From Ancylobacter koreensis (GTDB lineage Bacteria > Pseudomonadota > Alphaproteobacteria > Rhizobiales > Xanthobacteraceae), in contig NZ_JALKCG010000002.1 in NCBI RefSeq assembly GCF_023016525.1, forward strand, positions 252,001 through 316,000: a DNA stretch of 64,000 nucleotides, in the 5' to 3' direction. This document shows, one piece after another, positions 1 to 9,479 of the stretch; the first letter of the stretch is position 1, and each line of letters starts with the position of its first letter. A model generated the notes under the pieces. It ran no database searches. It was not told the origin of the DNA and was given only the letters and a program-made list of their open reading frames with translations. Both the position numbers and the translations under genes were made by a program.

Positions 1-2
1 AC

Positions 3-1274
3 GATTCGCCCGCCTCCGTCGAGAAGGCGGCGGCGGAAGGCATCGCGACCGGCGACCTGCGGGCGGCCGACTGGTCCGCCTTCGCCGCGCTGGTGCTGGC
101 GCCGGGCGTGCCGTTGACCCATCCCGAGCCGCACTGGAGCGTGAGGCTGGCGCAGGCGGCCGGCGTCGAGGTGATCGGCGACATCGAGCTGTTCTGCCGC
201 GAGCGCCGCGCCGCCACACGCCGCCCGCCCTTCGCCGCCATCACCGGGACCAATGGCAAGTCGACGACGACCGCATTGCTCGCCCACCTGATGCGGGTCG
301 GCGGACGCGACGCGCAGATCGGCGGCAATTTCGGCCCGGCCATCCTTGGGCTGGAGCCGTGGAAGCAGGGACGGGTCTATGTGATCGAGTGCTCCTCCTA
401 CCAGATCGACCTCGCGCCGAGCCTCGACCCGGCGGTCGGCATCCTGCTCAACCTCTCGCCCGATCACATCGACCGGCACGGCACGATGGAGCATTACGCG
501 CAGGTGAAGGAGCGCCTCATCGCCGGCATCGAGGCGGGAGGCACGGCGGTGGTCGGCGTCGACGACGACTGGGCTCGCGCCATCGCCGAGCGGGCGGAAG
601 CGGCCGGCAAGAACGTGGTGCGCATTTCCGTGCGCGAAAAACTCGACGACGGCATCTGGCTCGACGGCACCGATCTCGCGGTCAGCGCGAAGGGCGTGCG
701 CGTCTTTACCCTGCCGCTCGCCGGCATAGGTTCGCTGCGCGGCGCCCACAACGCGCAGAATGCGGCCGCCGCTTTCGCGAGCGCCCGCGCGCTCGGCCTC
801 GCACCGGAGGTGATCGCGGCCGGCATGGCCAGCTTCCCCGGCCTCGCGCACCGCATGGAGCAGGTGCGCACGCTTCGCGGCGTGCTGTTCGTCAACGATT
901 CCAAGGCCACCAATGCCGACGCCGCCGAGCGGGCGCTGACCTCCTTCGACGACATTTTCTGGATCGCCGGCGGCAAGCCGAAGGAGGGCGGCATCGCGCC
1001 GCTGCGGCCGTATTTCCCGCGCGTTCGAAAGGCCTACCTGATCGGGGTCGCGGCGGAGGAATTCGCCGCCACGCTGGGCGATGACGTCCCGTTCGAGATG
1101 AGCGGCACGCTCGACGTCGCGGTGGCGAGCGCGGCGCGCGATGCCGCCGCCTCCGGCCTGCCGCACCCGGTGGTGCTGCTGTCGCCGGCCTGCGCCAGCT
1201 TCGACCAGTACCGCAATTTCGAAGTGCGCGGCGATGCCTTCCGCGATCTCGTCAACGCGCTGCCGGTGGGCTGA
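3..1274 (+). CDS. murD: UDP-N-acetylmuramoylalanine--D-glutamate ligase, 5' end missing
   Basis: Cytoplasmic Mur ligase that adds D-glutamate to UDP-MurNAc-L-alanine using ATP. The frame is open from base 3 without a start codon, so the first few dozen residues of the N-terminal domain lie outside the window (423 residues seen; the family is about 450-470). Visible are the P-loop GTNGKSTTT near bases 245-270, the central-domain stretch SPDHIDRHG, and the C-terminal motif NDSKATN, which belongs to the substrate-binding third domain. It is the first of a long run of + strand dcw genes, followed 71 bases later by ftsW. The identity is secure from motifs and position. Confidence 0.96.
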   Translation, partial: DSPASVEKAAAEGIATGDLRAADWSAFAALVLAPGVPLTHPEPHWSVRLAQAAGVEVIGDIELFCRERRAATRRPPFAAITGTNGKSTTTALLAHLMRVGGRDAQIGGNFGPAILGLEPWKQGRVYVIECSSYQIDLAPSLDPAVGILLNLSPDHIDRHGTMEHYAQVKERLIAGIEAGGTAVVGVDDDWARAIAERAEAAGKNVVRISVREKLDDGIWLDGTDLAVSAKGVRVFTLPLAGIGSLRGAHNAQNAAAAFASARALGLAPEVIAAGMASFPGLAHRMEQVRTLRGVLFVNDSKATNADAAERALTSFDDIFWIAGGKPKEGGIAPLRPYFPRVRKAYLIGVAAEEFAATLGDDVPFEMSGTLDVAVASAARDAAASGLPHPVVLLSPACASFDQYRNFEVRGDAFRDLVNALPVG

Positions 1275-1284
1275 CCCGGCGCCA

Positions 1285-1306
1285 TTAAGCCGGCGTCAAC
1301 CTTAAC
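1285..1306 (+). promoter_or_regulatory. CtrA-like half-sites upstream of ftsW
   Basis: TTAA at 1285-1288, seven bases, then TCAA at 1296-1299, followed by TTAACC at 1302-1307. This resembles the alphaproteobacterial CtrA pattern TTAA-N7-TTAA with one mismatch, in the 71-base gap before ftsW. In a GC-rich genome such AT runs are notable, but one mismatched site is weak evidence. Regulation by CtrA is an inference. Confidence 0.3.
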
Positions 1307-1345
1307 CGTCCGATACTCCGGCATCTGTTTCCCGGAGTGGCGTAC

Positions 1346-2554
1346 ATGATCTCGCGTGCCGAACGGACGGTGGTCGGTGAGTGGTGGTGGACCATCGACC
1401 GGCTTCTGCTTGGGGCTCTCGCGGCGCTGATGATCATCGGCATCGTGCTGGCGCTGGCGGCGAGCCCGCCGGTGGCGGCGCGCCTCGGCATCGCCGATCC
1501 GTTCCATTTCGTGAACCGGCAGGTGATGTTCCTTGTGCCGGCGCTGATCGTGCTGATCGCGACGTCCTTCCTGTCGCCGCGCAACATACGCCGCATCTCG
1601 CTGGTGCTGTTCGTCGTGTTCCTGGCGCTGGTCTGCGCGACGCTGGTCATCGGCCCGGAGGTGAAGGGTGCCCGGCGCTGGCTCACCGTCGCCGGCATCA
1701 CCGTGCAGCCTTCCGAGTTCCTGAAGCCTTCCTTCGTCATCATCGCCGCCTGGCTGTTCTCGGAGAGCGTGCGCCGGCCGGAAATGCCGGGGCAGTTCCT
1801 CGCCATCGGCCTTCTGGGCATGGTGGTGACGCCGCTGGTGATGCAGCCGGACTTCGGCCAGACCATGCTGTCGTCGCTGGTGTGGGGCAGCTTGTTCTTC
1901 CTCGCCGGGCTGCGCATCATCTGGGTGATCGGCCTCGCCGGCATCGGCGCGGCCGGGCTGTTCGTCGCCTATACGATGGTGCCGCACGTGACGGCGCGCA
2001 TCGACCGCTTCCTCAACCCGGATTCGGGCGACACCTACCAGATCGACCTGTCGATCAACTCCTTCCTCAATGGAGGCTGGCTGGGGCAGGGGCCGGGCGA
2101 GGGCACGTTCAAGAAGGTGCTGCCGGACGGCCATACCGATTTCATCTTCGCCGTCGCCGGCGAGGAGTTCGGCGCCATCTTGTGCATGATGATCGCCGGC
2201 CTGTTCGCCTTCATCGTGCTGCGCGCGCTCTCGCGTGCCATGAACGACGAGGACCCCTTCGTGCGCTTCGCCACCGCCGGGCTCGCCATATTGTTCGGGC
2301 TGCAGTCCTGCATCAACATGATGGTCAACCTGCACATGATGCCGGCCAAGGGCATGACGCTGCCCTTCGTCTCCTATGGCGGCTCCTCGCTGCTCTCGCT
2401 CGCCTACGGCATGGGCATGCTGCTGGCGCTGACCCGCCGCCGCCCGCGCACCGCGACGCTGGCCGAGCTGGAGCGTCTGGGCACGCGCCTCGGCGCGCCG
2501 GCGGGCGCGTCGCCTGGCGGGTCTTCCGGCGCTCTGCGGCCGCGCGCCGCCTGA
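1346..2554 (+). CDS. ftsW: Lipid II polymerase FtsW (SEDS family)
   Basis: Integral membrane glycosyltransferase of the SEDS family that polymerises lipid II at the septum with its partner class B PBP. The 402-residue product is strongly hydrophobic with about ten membrane segments and ends in a charged, glycine- and alanine-rich cytoplasmic tail. The family segment GHTDFIFAVAGEEFG and the late segment PFVSYGGSSLLS are present. ATG 1346 is preferred because GGAG lies at 1334-1337 with an 8-base spacer; the upstream in-frame GTG at 1337 overlaps that ribosome binding site. It sits between murD and murG, as usual in alphaproteobacteria. Confidence 0.96.
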   Translation: MISRAERTVVGEWWWTIDRLLLGALAALMIIGIVLALAASPPVAARLGIADPFHFVNRQVMFLVPALIVLIATSFLSPRNIRRISLVLFVVFLALVCATLVIGPEVKGARRWLTVAGITVQPSEFLKPSFVIIAAWLFSESVRRPEMPGQFLAIGLLGMVVTPLVMQPDFGQTMLSSLVWGSLFFLAGLRIIWVIGLAGIGAAGLFVAYTMVPHVTARIDRFLNPDSGDTYQIDLSINSFLNGGWLGQGPGEGTFKKVLPDGHTDFIFAVAGEEFGAILCMMIAGLFAFIVLRALSRAMNDEDPFVRFATAGLAILFGLQSCINMMVNLHMMPAKGMTLPFVSYGGSSLLSLAYGMGMLLALTRRRPRTATLAELERLGTRLGAPAGASPGGSSGALRPRAA

Positions 2555-2562
2555 GGATTGTG

Positions 2563-3669
2563 ATGACCGAGACAAGACCGCTCGTCGTGCTGGCCGCCGG
2601 GGGAACCGGCGGGCATCTCTTTCCCGCCGAGGCGCTGGCCGGGGTGCTGGCCGCGCGGGGCGTCGACGTCGATCTCGCTACCGACGAGCGGGCGGCGCGC
2701 TATGCCGGCCATTTCCCCGCCCGCCGCATCCACGTGCTGCCGGCCGAGACGGTGCGCGGGCGCTCCCCCCTCGCGCTGATGCGCACCGCCGTCACGCTGG
2801 GCTACGGGCTGGGGACGGGCTACCGGCTGATGCGGGCGCTCAGGCCCGCAGCGGTCGTCGGCTTCGGCGGTTACCCCACCGTGCCGCCGATCCTCGCGGC
2901 CCGGCTCGCCGGCATCCCGACGATCATCCACGAGGCCAACGCGGTGATGGGGCGGGCCAACGCGCTGCTGGCACCCCGCGTCACGGTGATCGCCACCGGC
3001 TATCCCGACATCTTCGCGTTCCGTCCGCCGCTGGCGGCCAAGGCGCAGCACACCGGCAACCCGGTGCGCCCGGCCGTGATCGCGGCCGTCTCGCCCTATC
3101 AGGCGCCGGCGGAGGGCGGCCCGCTCGACCTGCTGGTCTTCGGCGGCAGCCAGGGCGCGCGGGTGATGAGCGAGATCGTGCCGCCCGCCATCGAAAAGCT
3201 CGCCCCGGCGCTGCGGGCGCGGCTGCGCGTCGTGCAGCAGGCGCGGCCGGAGGACATCGAGGCGGTGCGCGCGACCTATGCGCGGATCGGCGTCGCGGCG
3301 GAGCTGGCGCCCTTCTTCGCCGACCTGCCGGCGCGCATGGCGCGGGCGCATCTCGTCGTCGCCCGCTCGGGTGCGATGACGGTGGCCGAACTCGGCGTGA
3401 TCGGCCGGCCCTCCGTGCTGGTGCCGCTGCCCGGCGCGCTCGACCAGGACCAGCTCGCCAATGCGAGCGCGCTCGCCAAGGGGGGCGGGGCGGTGCTGAT
3501 GCCGCAGGACCGCTTCACCCCGGAGGCCTTCGCCGAACTGATCGCCGTCTATGCCGCCAATCCCGGCGATCTCGCCGCCATGGCCGCCGCCGCCCACCGC
3601 ATGGGCCGCGCGGACGCCGCCGAACGCCTCGCCACCCTCGTCCTCGCCACGGCCAAGATCGATGCGTGA
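2563..3669 (+). CDS. murG: UDP-N-acetylglucosamine--MurNAc-pentapeptide-PP-undecaprenol GlcNAc transferase
   Basis: Peripheral inner-membrane GT28 glycosyltransferase that converts lipid I to lipid II. The 368-residue length is normal. The N-terminal glycine-rich loop AAGGTGGHLFPAEALA, the second loop GFGGYPTVPP, and the C-terminal UDP-GlcNAc site region VFGGSQGARV and SGAMTVAEL are visible. ATG 2563 follows GAGGA of the ftsW stop region; the frame stays open far upstream inside ftsW, but that part is antisense-type shadow without family similarity. It lies 8 bases after ftsW, so the two are co-transcribed. Confidence 0.96.
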   Translation: MTETRPLVVLAAGGTGGHLFPAEALAGVLAARGVDVDLATDERAARYAGHFPARRIHVLPAETVRGRSPLALMRTAVTLGYGLGTGYRLMRALRPAAVVGFGGYPTVPPILAARLAGIPTIIHEANAVMGRANALLAPRVTVIATGYPDIFAFRPPLAAKAQHTGNPVRPAVIAAVSPYQAPAEGGPLDLLVFGGSQGARVMSEIVPPAIEKLAPALRARLRVVQQARPEDIEAVRATYARIGVAAELAPFFADLPARMARAHLVVARSGAMTVAELGVIGRPSVLVPLPGALDQDQLANASALAKGGGAVLMPQDRFTPEAFAELIAVYAANPGDLAAMAAAAHRMGRADAAERLATLVLATAKIDA

Positions 3670-3795
3670 CGCGGCGGTGCGGGCGGCCCATGCGGCTTGG
3701 ACCAAAGGTCGGGTGACGCGGCCGGCCGGCTCGTCTATTTCTGCGCCCCCGGTAACGCCCGCGCCTCTCAAGCGCGCGGGCGGAAGGAACATCGC

Positions 3796-5199
3796 ATGAA
3801 GCTCCCGCTCTCCCTCGGCCCCATCCATTTCGTCGGCATCGGCGGCATCGGCATGAGCGGCATCGCCGAGGTGCTGCACAATCTCGGCTACACGGTGCAG
3901 GGCTCGGACGTCTCGGAAAGCGCCAACGTGAAGCGCCTCGCCGAGAAGGGCATCAAGGTGCTGATCGGCCATGCCGGCGCCAATATCGACGGCGCCGAGG
4001 TGCTGGTCGTCTCCTCCGCCATCAAGCGCGACAATCCCGAGCTGGTGGCGGCGCGCGCCAAGCGGCTGCCGGTGGTGCGCCGCGCCGAGATGCTGGCCGA
4101 GCTGATGCGGCTGAAAAGCTGCGTCGCCATCGCCGGCACGCACGGCAAGACCACGACGACCTCGCTGGTGGCCACCCTGCTCGATGCCGGCGGCTTCGAC
4201 CCGACCGTGATCAACGGCGGCATCATCAACGCCTACGGCACCAATGCGCGCCTCGGCGACGGCGAATGGATGGTGGTGGAGGCGGATGAGAGCGACGGCA
4301 CCTTCCTCAAGCTGCCGGTCGAGGTCGCCATCGTCACCAATATCGACCCCGAGCATCTCGACCACTTCAAGACGTTCGAGGCGGTGCAGGCGGCGTTCCG
4401 CAGCTTCGTCGACAACCTGCCCTTCTACGGCTTCGCGGTGATGTGCACCGACCATCCGGTGGTGCAGGACCTCGTCGGCCATGTCGAGGACCGGCGGGTC
4501 ATCACCTATGGCGAGAACCCGCAGGCCGATGCGCGCCTCGTCGACCTCGACCTGCGCGGCGGCCTGTGCCGCTTCGGCGTCATCTTCCGCGACCGCGACG
4601 GCCAAGTGGTGCACGAGTTGCGCGAGCTGGTGCTGCCCATGCCGGGCCGTCACAACGCGCTCAACGCCACCGCCGCCATCGCGGTGGCGCGCGAGCTCGG
4701 CGCCACCGACGAGCAGATCCGCACCGCGCTTGCCGGTTTCGGCGGGGTGAAGCGTCGCTTCACCCGCACCGGCGAGGTCGGCGGCGTCACCATCTTCGAC
4801 GATTACGGCCACCACCCCGTCGAGATCGCCGCCGTGCTGCGCGCGGCGCGCGCCTCCACCGAGGGGCAGGTGATCGCGATCGTCCAGCCCCATCGCTACA
4901 CCCGGCTGCAATCGCTGTTCGACCAGTTCGCCACCTGCTTCAACGACGCCGACCATGTGATCGTCGCCGATGTCTACGCGGCGGGCGAGGCGCCCATCCC
5001 CGGCATCGACCGCGACCATCTGGTGGAAGCGCTGAGGGCGCGCGGCCACCGCTCGGTGATCGCGTTGCCGGGACCGGAGGCGCTGGCCGGCCTCGTGAAG
5101 GGGCTGGCGCGGCCGAGCGACTACGTGGTCTGCCTCGGCGCCGGTAACATCACCCAATGGGCCTACGCGCTGCCGGAGCAGCTCGGAGCGGGGGCGTGA
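3796..5199 (+). CDS. murC: UDP-N-acetylmuramate--L-alanine ligase
   Basis: First Mur ligase, joining L-alanine to UDP-MurNAc in the cytoplasm. The 467-residue protein starts with a Rossmann-type segment [16 protein letters not shown], then the ATP P-loop [10 protein letters not shown] near residue 115, the [10 protein letters not shown] region, and the C-terminal [11 protein letters not shown] motif. ATG 3796 is preceded by GGAAGGAAC. A 126-base gap separates it from murG, so a promoter may lie there, though I see no clear one. The stop overlaps the GTG start of murB. Confidence 0.96.
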   Translation: MKLPLSLGPIHFVGIGGIGMSGIAEVLHNLGYTVQGSDVSESANVKRLAEKGIKVLIGHAGANIDGAEVLVVSSAIKRDNPELVAARAKRLPVVRRAEMLAELMRLKSCVAIAGTHGKTTTTSLVATLLDAGGFDPTVINGGIINAYGTNARLGDGEWMVVEADESDGTFLKLPVEVAIVTNIDPEHLDHFKTFEAVQAAFRSFVDNLPFYGFAVMCTDHPVVQDLVGHVEDRRVITYGENPQADARLVDLDLRGGLCRFGVIFRDRDGQVVHELRELVLPMPGRHNALNATAAIAVARELGATDEQIRTALAGFGGVKRRFTRTGEVGGVTIFDDYGHHPVEIAAVLRAARASTEGQVIAIVQPHRYTRLQSLFDQFATCFNDADHVIVADVYAAGEAPIPGIDRDHLVEALRARGHRSVIALPGPEALAGLVKGLARPSDYVVCLGAGNITQWAYALPEQLGAGA

Positions 5200-6116
5200 G
5201 CTTCCCCGACATCACCCCGGAGCTTTCCGCCCGCATGCCGGACCTGCGCGGGCGGCTTCTGGCGAATCAGTCGCTCGCCGAGCTGACCTGGTTCCGCATC
5301 GGCGGTCCGGCGCAGGTGCTGTTCAGCCCGGCCGACGAGGCCGACCTCGCCTATTTCCTCGCCCATCTGCCGGCGGATGTCCCCGTGACCGTCATCGGGC
5401 TGGGCTCGAACCTCATCGTGCGCGATGGCGGCGTGCCGGGCGTCGTCATCCGGCTGGGGCGTGGCTTCAACGAGATCGCCGTGGAGGAGGGCCACCGCCT
5501 GCGGGCCGGCACGGCGGTGCCAGATGTGCGGCTCGCCAAGGCGGCGGCCGATGCCGGCATTGACGGCCTCGCCTTCTTCCGCGGCATTCCCGGTGGGCTG
5601 GGCGGGGCGCTGCGCATGAATGCGGGCGCCCATGGCGGGGAGACCCGCGACGTGCTTGTCGAGGCGCGCGGCGTCGACCGGGCCGGCAACCTGCGCACCT
5701 TCGCCAACGCCGATTTCGGCTTCAGCTACCGCCATTCCGGCGCACCGGCCGACGTGATCTTCACCAGCGCGCTGTTCCAGGGCCGGCCGGGCGAGCCGGC
5801 GGCGATCCTCGCCGAGATGGAGCGAATCACGCAGGCGCGCGAGGCCTCGCAGCCGATTCGCGAGAAGACCGGCGGCTCCACCTTCAAGAATCCGCCCGGC
5901 CACAAGGCCTGGCAGCTCATCGACGCGGCCGGCTGCCGCGGGCTCGCCAGCGGCCCGGCGCAGGTCTCGACGATGCATTGCAATTTCCTGATCAACACCG
6001 GCGGCGCTACCGCCGCCGATATCGAGGGACTGGGCGAGGAGGTGCGTCGCCGCGTGAAGGAGCATTCCGGCGTTACGCTGGAATGGGAGATCAAGCGCAT
6101 CGGCGTTCCGGGCTGA
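5196..6116 (+). CDS. murB: UDP-N-acetylenolpyruvoylglucosamine reductase
   Basis: FAD-dependent reductase that turns UDP-GlcNAc-enolpyruvate into UDP-MurNAc using NADPH. The FAD-binding PCMH fold is seen in [12 protein letters not shown] and [19 protein letters not shown], and the C-terminal domain has the short type I/II-like [13 protein letters not shown] segment with the catalytic serine. GTG 5196 overlaps the murC stop (GTGA), with a purine-rich GGAGCGGGG just upstream; ATG 5235 is an alternative. At 306 residues it is of normal length. Translational coupling to murC is likely. Confidence 0.95.
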   Translation: MSFPDITPELSARMPDLRGRLLANQSLAELTWFRIGGPAQVLFSPADEADLAYFLAHLPADVPVTVIGLGSNLIVRDGGVPGVVIRLGRGFNEIAVEEGHRLRAGTAVPDVRLAKAAADAGIDGLAFFRGIPGGLGGALRMNAGAHGGETRDVLVEARGVDRAGNLRTFANADFGFSYRHSGAPADVIFTSALFQGRPGEPAAILAEMERITQAREASQPIREKTGGSTFKNPPGHKAWQLIDAAGCRGLASGPAQVSTMHCNFLINTGGATAADIEGLGEEVRRRVKEHSGVTLEWEIKRIGVPG

Positions 6117-6163
6117 GCCGTGCGGCCAGAGGGGCGTCCCAGGGGGCGCCGGGGGAGAACTCC

Positions 6164-7084
6164 ATGACGAAGCATGTTGCCGTCCTGATGGGTGGCTGGT
6201 CGGCGGAGCGCGAGGTGTCGCTGCGCTCGGGCGAGGCCTGCGCCAAGGCGGCGGAGAGCGTGGGCTACCGCGTCACCCGGGTCGATGTAGGGCGCGACAT
6301 CGCGCAGGTGCTGACCGCGCTCAAGCCGGATGCGGCGCTGAACATACTGCACGGGCGGCCGGGCGAGGACGGCACCATCCAGGGCATCCTCGAAATCCTG
6401 CGCATCCCCTACAGCCATTCGGGGGTGCTCGCCTCGGCGCTCGCCATGGACAAGGCGCAGGCCAAGATCGTGATGGCGGCGCACGGCATCCCCGTGCCGG
6501 AGGGGCGGGTGGTGACGCGGGCGGAGGCGGCGCGCGCCCATGTGCTGCCGCGCCCCTATGTGCTGAAGCCGGTGAGCGAGGGCTCCTCGGTCGGCGTGTT
6601 CATCGTGCGCGAGGACCAGGAACACCCGCCGCAGGAGCTGCATCGGCCCGACTGGACGCATGGTGATTTGCTTTTGGCCGAGCGTTACATCCCCGGATTG
6701 GAGCTGACCTGCGCCGTGATGGGCGATAAGGCGCTCGACGTCATCGAGATTCAGTCCGATCTAAGGTTCTACGATTACGAGGCAAAATACGCTCCCGGCG
6801 GATCGCGCCACATTCTCCCGGCACAAATTTTACCGAATGTTTACCAAAAGGTGCGGATGTTAGCGGTCAAGGCGCATCGCGCGCTCGGCTGTCGGGGCAT
6901 CAGCAGGTCGGACTTCCGATACGACGATCGGACCGGGGACGAATCCGGTCTGGTCTGTCTGGAGGTCAATACCCAGCCCGGAATGACCGAGACGTCGCTT
7001 GTGCCCGAACTGGCTGCCCATGCGGGCCATTCGTTCGGTGAGCTTGTACGATGGATGGTGGAGGACGCTTCGCTCGATCGCTGA
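6164..7084 (+). CDS. ddl: D-alanine--D-alanine ligase
   Basis: ATP-grasp enzyme that makes D-Ala-D-Ala for the pentapeptide terminus. The 306-residue product has the start HVAVLMGGWSAEREVSLRSG, the central YVLKPVSEGSSVGVFIV lysine and phosphate-binding segment, and the metal-binding end CLEVNTQPGMTETS. ATG 6164 follows GGGGGAG at 6151-6157. The final 34 bases overlap the start of ftsQ. Bases near 6650-6900 are a little lower in GC than the surroundings, which may be local drift. Confidence 0.95.
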   Translation: MTKHVAVLMGGWSAEREVSLRSGEACAKAAESVGYRVTRVDVGRDIAQVLTALKPDAALNILHGRPGEDGTIQGILEILRIPYSHSGVLASALAMDKAQAKIVMAAHGIPVPEGRVVTRAEAARAHVLPRPYVLKPVSEGSSVGVFIVREDQEHPPQELHRPDWTHGDLLLAERYIPGLELTCAVMGDKALDVIEIQSDLRFYDYEAKYAPGGSRHILPAQILPNVYQKVRMLAVKAHRALGCRGISRSDFRYDDRTGDESGLVCLEVNTQPGMTETSLVPELAAHAGHSFGELVRWMVEDASLDR

Positions 7085-8070
7085 CCCCGCGGCAGACGCC
7101 GGCGGGCAAGCGGACCGGCGCGGCCACTGGCGGGAATCAGCGCGGCACGCGCGGTCGGGAGCCTTCGCGCCCCACCGCGCCGGCCACGGATGAGCGTACG
7201 CGCCTGTTCGACCGGGCGGTGATCGGCGGGCGGCGGTTTTTCGTCGGGCTCTCCGCCTCGCGCGCGCTGAGCTGCGGCGCGGGCACCTGGCTCACCCTCG
7301 CGCTCTTCGCCGCCACCGGCGTCTACGGCCTGGAGCGCGGCGGCCACATGCCGGCCACCGTCGAGGCGATGCGCGACATGGGCGACGCCGCCGCCAACCT
7401 CGCCGGCTTCCGAATCGCCAACGTCAATCTCGCGGGCCAGAATCACGTCACTCCCGGCGACATCCTCGCCACGGCAGGCGTGAAGCCGACCTCCTCGCTG
7501 CTGTTCCTCGATGCCGAGGGCGCCCGCATGCGCCTTGAGGAACTCGCCTGGATCAAGCGCGCCACGGTGCAGAAGCTCTACCCCGACCGCCTCGACATCC
7601 AGATCGTCGAGCGCGAGGGCTTCGCGCTCTGGCAAAAGGACGGCAAGATCAACGTCATCGCCCGCGACGGCACGGTGATCGCCCCCTATTCCGACGATCC
7701 GCGCTACATCCGCCTCCCCGTCGTGGTGGGCGACGGCGCGCAGACCAATGTCGTCGAGATCGTCGAGGCGCTGAGCCTCGTGCCGGGCGTGCGCGACAAG
7801 GTGCGCGCCGCCATCCGCGTCGCCGACCGACGCTGGACGCTGAAGATGCGCAACGGCATCGACGTGCGCCTGCCCGAGACCGGCCTTGCCGACGCGCTGG
7901 AGCAACTCGCCCTTCTTGACCAGCAGAAATCGCTGCTGAGCCGCGACATCACCATCGTCGATCTGCGTCTGCCCGACCGCGTGTCGGTCCGTCTCTCCGA
8001 CGCCGCCTATGAGGCGCGCCAGGCCGAGCTGAAGGCTCAGGCCAAGGCGAAGAAGGGGAGCAACACATGA
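7051..8070 (+). CDS. ftsQ: Cell division protein FtsQ
   Basis: Bitopic inner-membrane divisome protein that bridges early and late division proteins. After a basic cytoplasmic tail (first 70 residues, rich in R, T and P) comes one membrane segment around residues 80-100 (WLTLALFAATGVYGLE), then a POTRA domain beginning near residue 115 (FRIANVNLAGQNHVTPGDIL) and the FtsQ beta domain with LYPDRLDIQIVEREGFALW. The ATG at 7051 lies inside ddl and matches the MDGGGR-type start I know from related Rhizobiales. The stop overlaps the ftsA start by four bases. Confidence 0.92.
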   Translation: MDGGGRFARSLTPRQTPAGKRTGAATGGNQRGTRGREPSRPTAPATDERTRLFDRAVIGGRRFFVGLSASRALSCGAGTWLTLALFAATGVYGLERGGHMPATVEAMRDMGDAAANLAGFRIANVNLAGQNHVTPGDILATAGVKPTSSLLFLDAEGARMRLEELAWIKRATVQKLYPDRLDIQIVEREGFALWQKDGKINVIARDGTVIAPYSDDPRYIRLPVVVGDGAQTNVVEIVEALSLVPGVRDKVRAAIRVADRRWTLKMRNGIDVRLPETGLADALEQLALLDQQKSLLSRDITIVDLRLPDRVSVRLSDAAYEARQAELKAQAKAKKGSNT

Positions 8071-9392
8071 GTTCGCGCGCACCGTTCGAGGTCGCCCCGA
8101 AGATGCGCCCGCTGGCGCCGCGCCGCACCGGCGTGGTCGGCGTGCTGGAGGTCGGCACCTCCAAGATCGTGTGCATGATCGCCCGGCTGAAGCCGCGCGA
8201 CGCCACGTCGAGCCTGCGCCGGCGCACCCATTCGGTGGACGTGCTCGGCATCGGCCACACCAGCGCGCACGGCATCAAGGGCGGCACCGTCATCGACATG
8301 GAGCGCGCCGAGCACGCCATCCGCCGCGCGGTGGACGCCGCCGAGCGCATGGCCGGCGCGCAGATCGCCTCCGTTGTGGTGGCGCTGGCGGGCGGCCGGC
8401 TCTCCTCCGAGCATTTCAATGCCGAGGTCGACCTGCCGGAGCCCGCGGTGGCCGAGGGCGACATCCGCCGCGTGCTCGACGCGGCCTCCACCTTCGCCGT
8501 CGCCGAGGGCCGCACCATCCTGCACGCGCTGCCGGTCGGCTACGCGCTCGACGGGGTGGGCGGCATAGGCGAGCCGCGCGGCATGCTGGGGCGCCGGCTC
8601 GGCGTCGACCTGCACGTCGTCACCGCCGAGGCCTCGGCGGTGCGCAACCTGCTTCTGTGCATCGAGCGCTGCCATCTCGGCGTCGAGGCGATGGTGGCCG
8701 CCCCCTATGCCGCCGCGCTGTCGACCCTTGCCGATGACGAGGCGGAGCTGGGCGTGACGCTGATCGACTTCGGCGCCGGCACCACGACGGTCTCGGTGGT
8801 CGAGAACGGCCATTGCGTGCATGTCGACGGCATCGCCATTGGCGGCCAGCACGTGACCAACGATGTGGCGCGGGGCCTGTCGACCCGCCTCGCCGACGCC
8901 GAGCGCCTCAAGAGCCTGCATGGAGGCGTGATGGCGATGGGCGCCGACGAGCGCGAGATGCTCACCGTCCCCGGCATCTCGGACGACCATCACGACCAGC
9001 CGCGGGCGATCGCCAAGGCGCGGCTGGTGCGCATCGTGCGCCCGCGCGTCGAGGAGATCGTCGAACTGGTGCGCGACCGGCTGATCGCCTCCGGCCACGC
9101 CGCCGGCGCGGGCCGCCGCGTGGTGCTGACCGGCGGCGCGGCCCAGCTCACCGGGCTCGCCGAACTGGTCGGCAAGATCCTTGGGCCCCAGGTGCGAATC
9201 GGCCGACCGCTCGGCATCTCCAAGCTGCCGGAGGCGGCGCGCGGGGCGCCCTTCGCCGTCGCCACCGGGCTTCTCGTCTATCCGCAGGTCGCCGGGCTCG
9301 AACATTTCGAGGCTCGCCGGCGCCGGCTCTCGCAGGTCGAGGGCAGCGGCTACTTCTCGCGCGTCGGACATTGGCTGAGGGAGGCCTTCTGA
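8067..9392 (+). CDS. ftsA: Cell division protein FtsA
   Basis: Actin-like ATPase that tethers FtsZ to the membrane. The 441-residue product has the phosphate-1 segment VGVLEVGTSKIVCMIA, the inserted 1C subdomain, the nucleotide-binding segment LIDFGAGTTTVSVVENG, and the late VLTGGAAQLTGL glycine motif. The C-terminal end YFSRVGHWLREAF fits the amphipathic membrane-targeting helix. ATG 8067 overlaps the ftsQ stop. An 87-base gap follows before ftsZ. Confidence 0.95.
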   Translation: MSSRAPFEVAPKMRPLAPRRTGVVGVLEVGTSKIVCMIARLKPRDATSSLRRRTHSVDVLGIGHTSAHGIKGGTVIDMERAEHAIRRAVDAAERMAGAQIASVVVALAGGRLSSEHFNAEVDLPEPAVAEGDIRRVLDAASTFAVAEGRTILHALPVGYALDGVGGIGEPRGMLGRRLGVDLHVVTAEASAVRNLLLCIERCHLGVEAMVAAPYAAALSTLADDEAELGVTLIDFGAGTTTVSVVENGHCVHVDGIAIGGQHVTNDVARGLSTRLADAERLKSLHGGVMAMGADEREMLTVPGISDDHHDQPRAIAKARLVRIVRPRVEEIVELVRDRLIASGHAAGAGRRVVLTGGAAQLTGLAELVGKILGPQVRIGRPLGISKLPEAARGAPFAVATGLLVYPQVAGLEHFEARRRRLSQVEGSGYFSRVGHWLREAF

Positions 9393-9479
9393 CGTGTTCC
9401 ACTCAATCCGCGCCGGCGGAACCGGCACCAAAGTGATCGTGACGGGCCTCGTGCCCGCCGGCGTTAGGGGACACTAGAA

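Noticed and set aside
2404-5157. A minus-strand open frame of 917 codons opposite murG and murC
   Set aside because: It lies antisense to two well-supported Mur genes and shows no domain.
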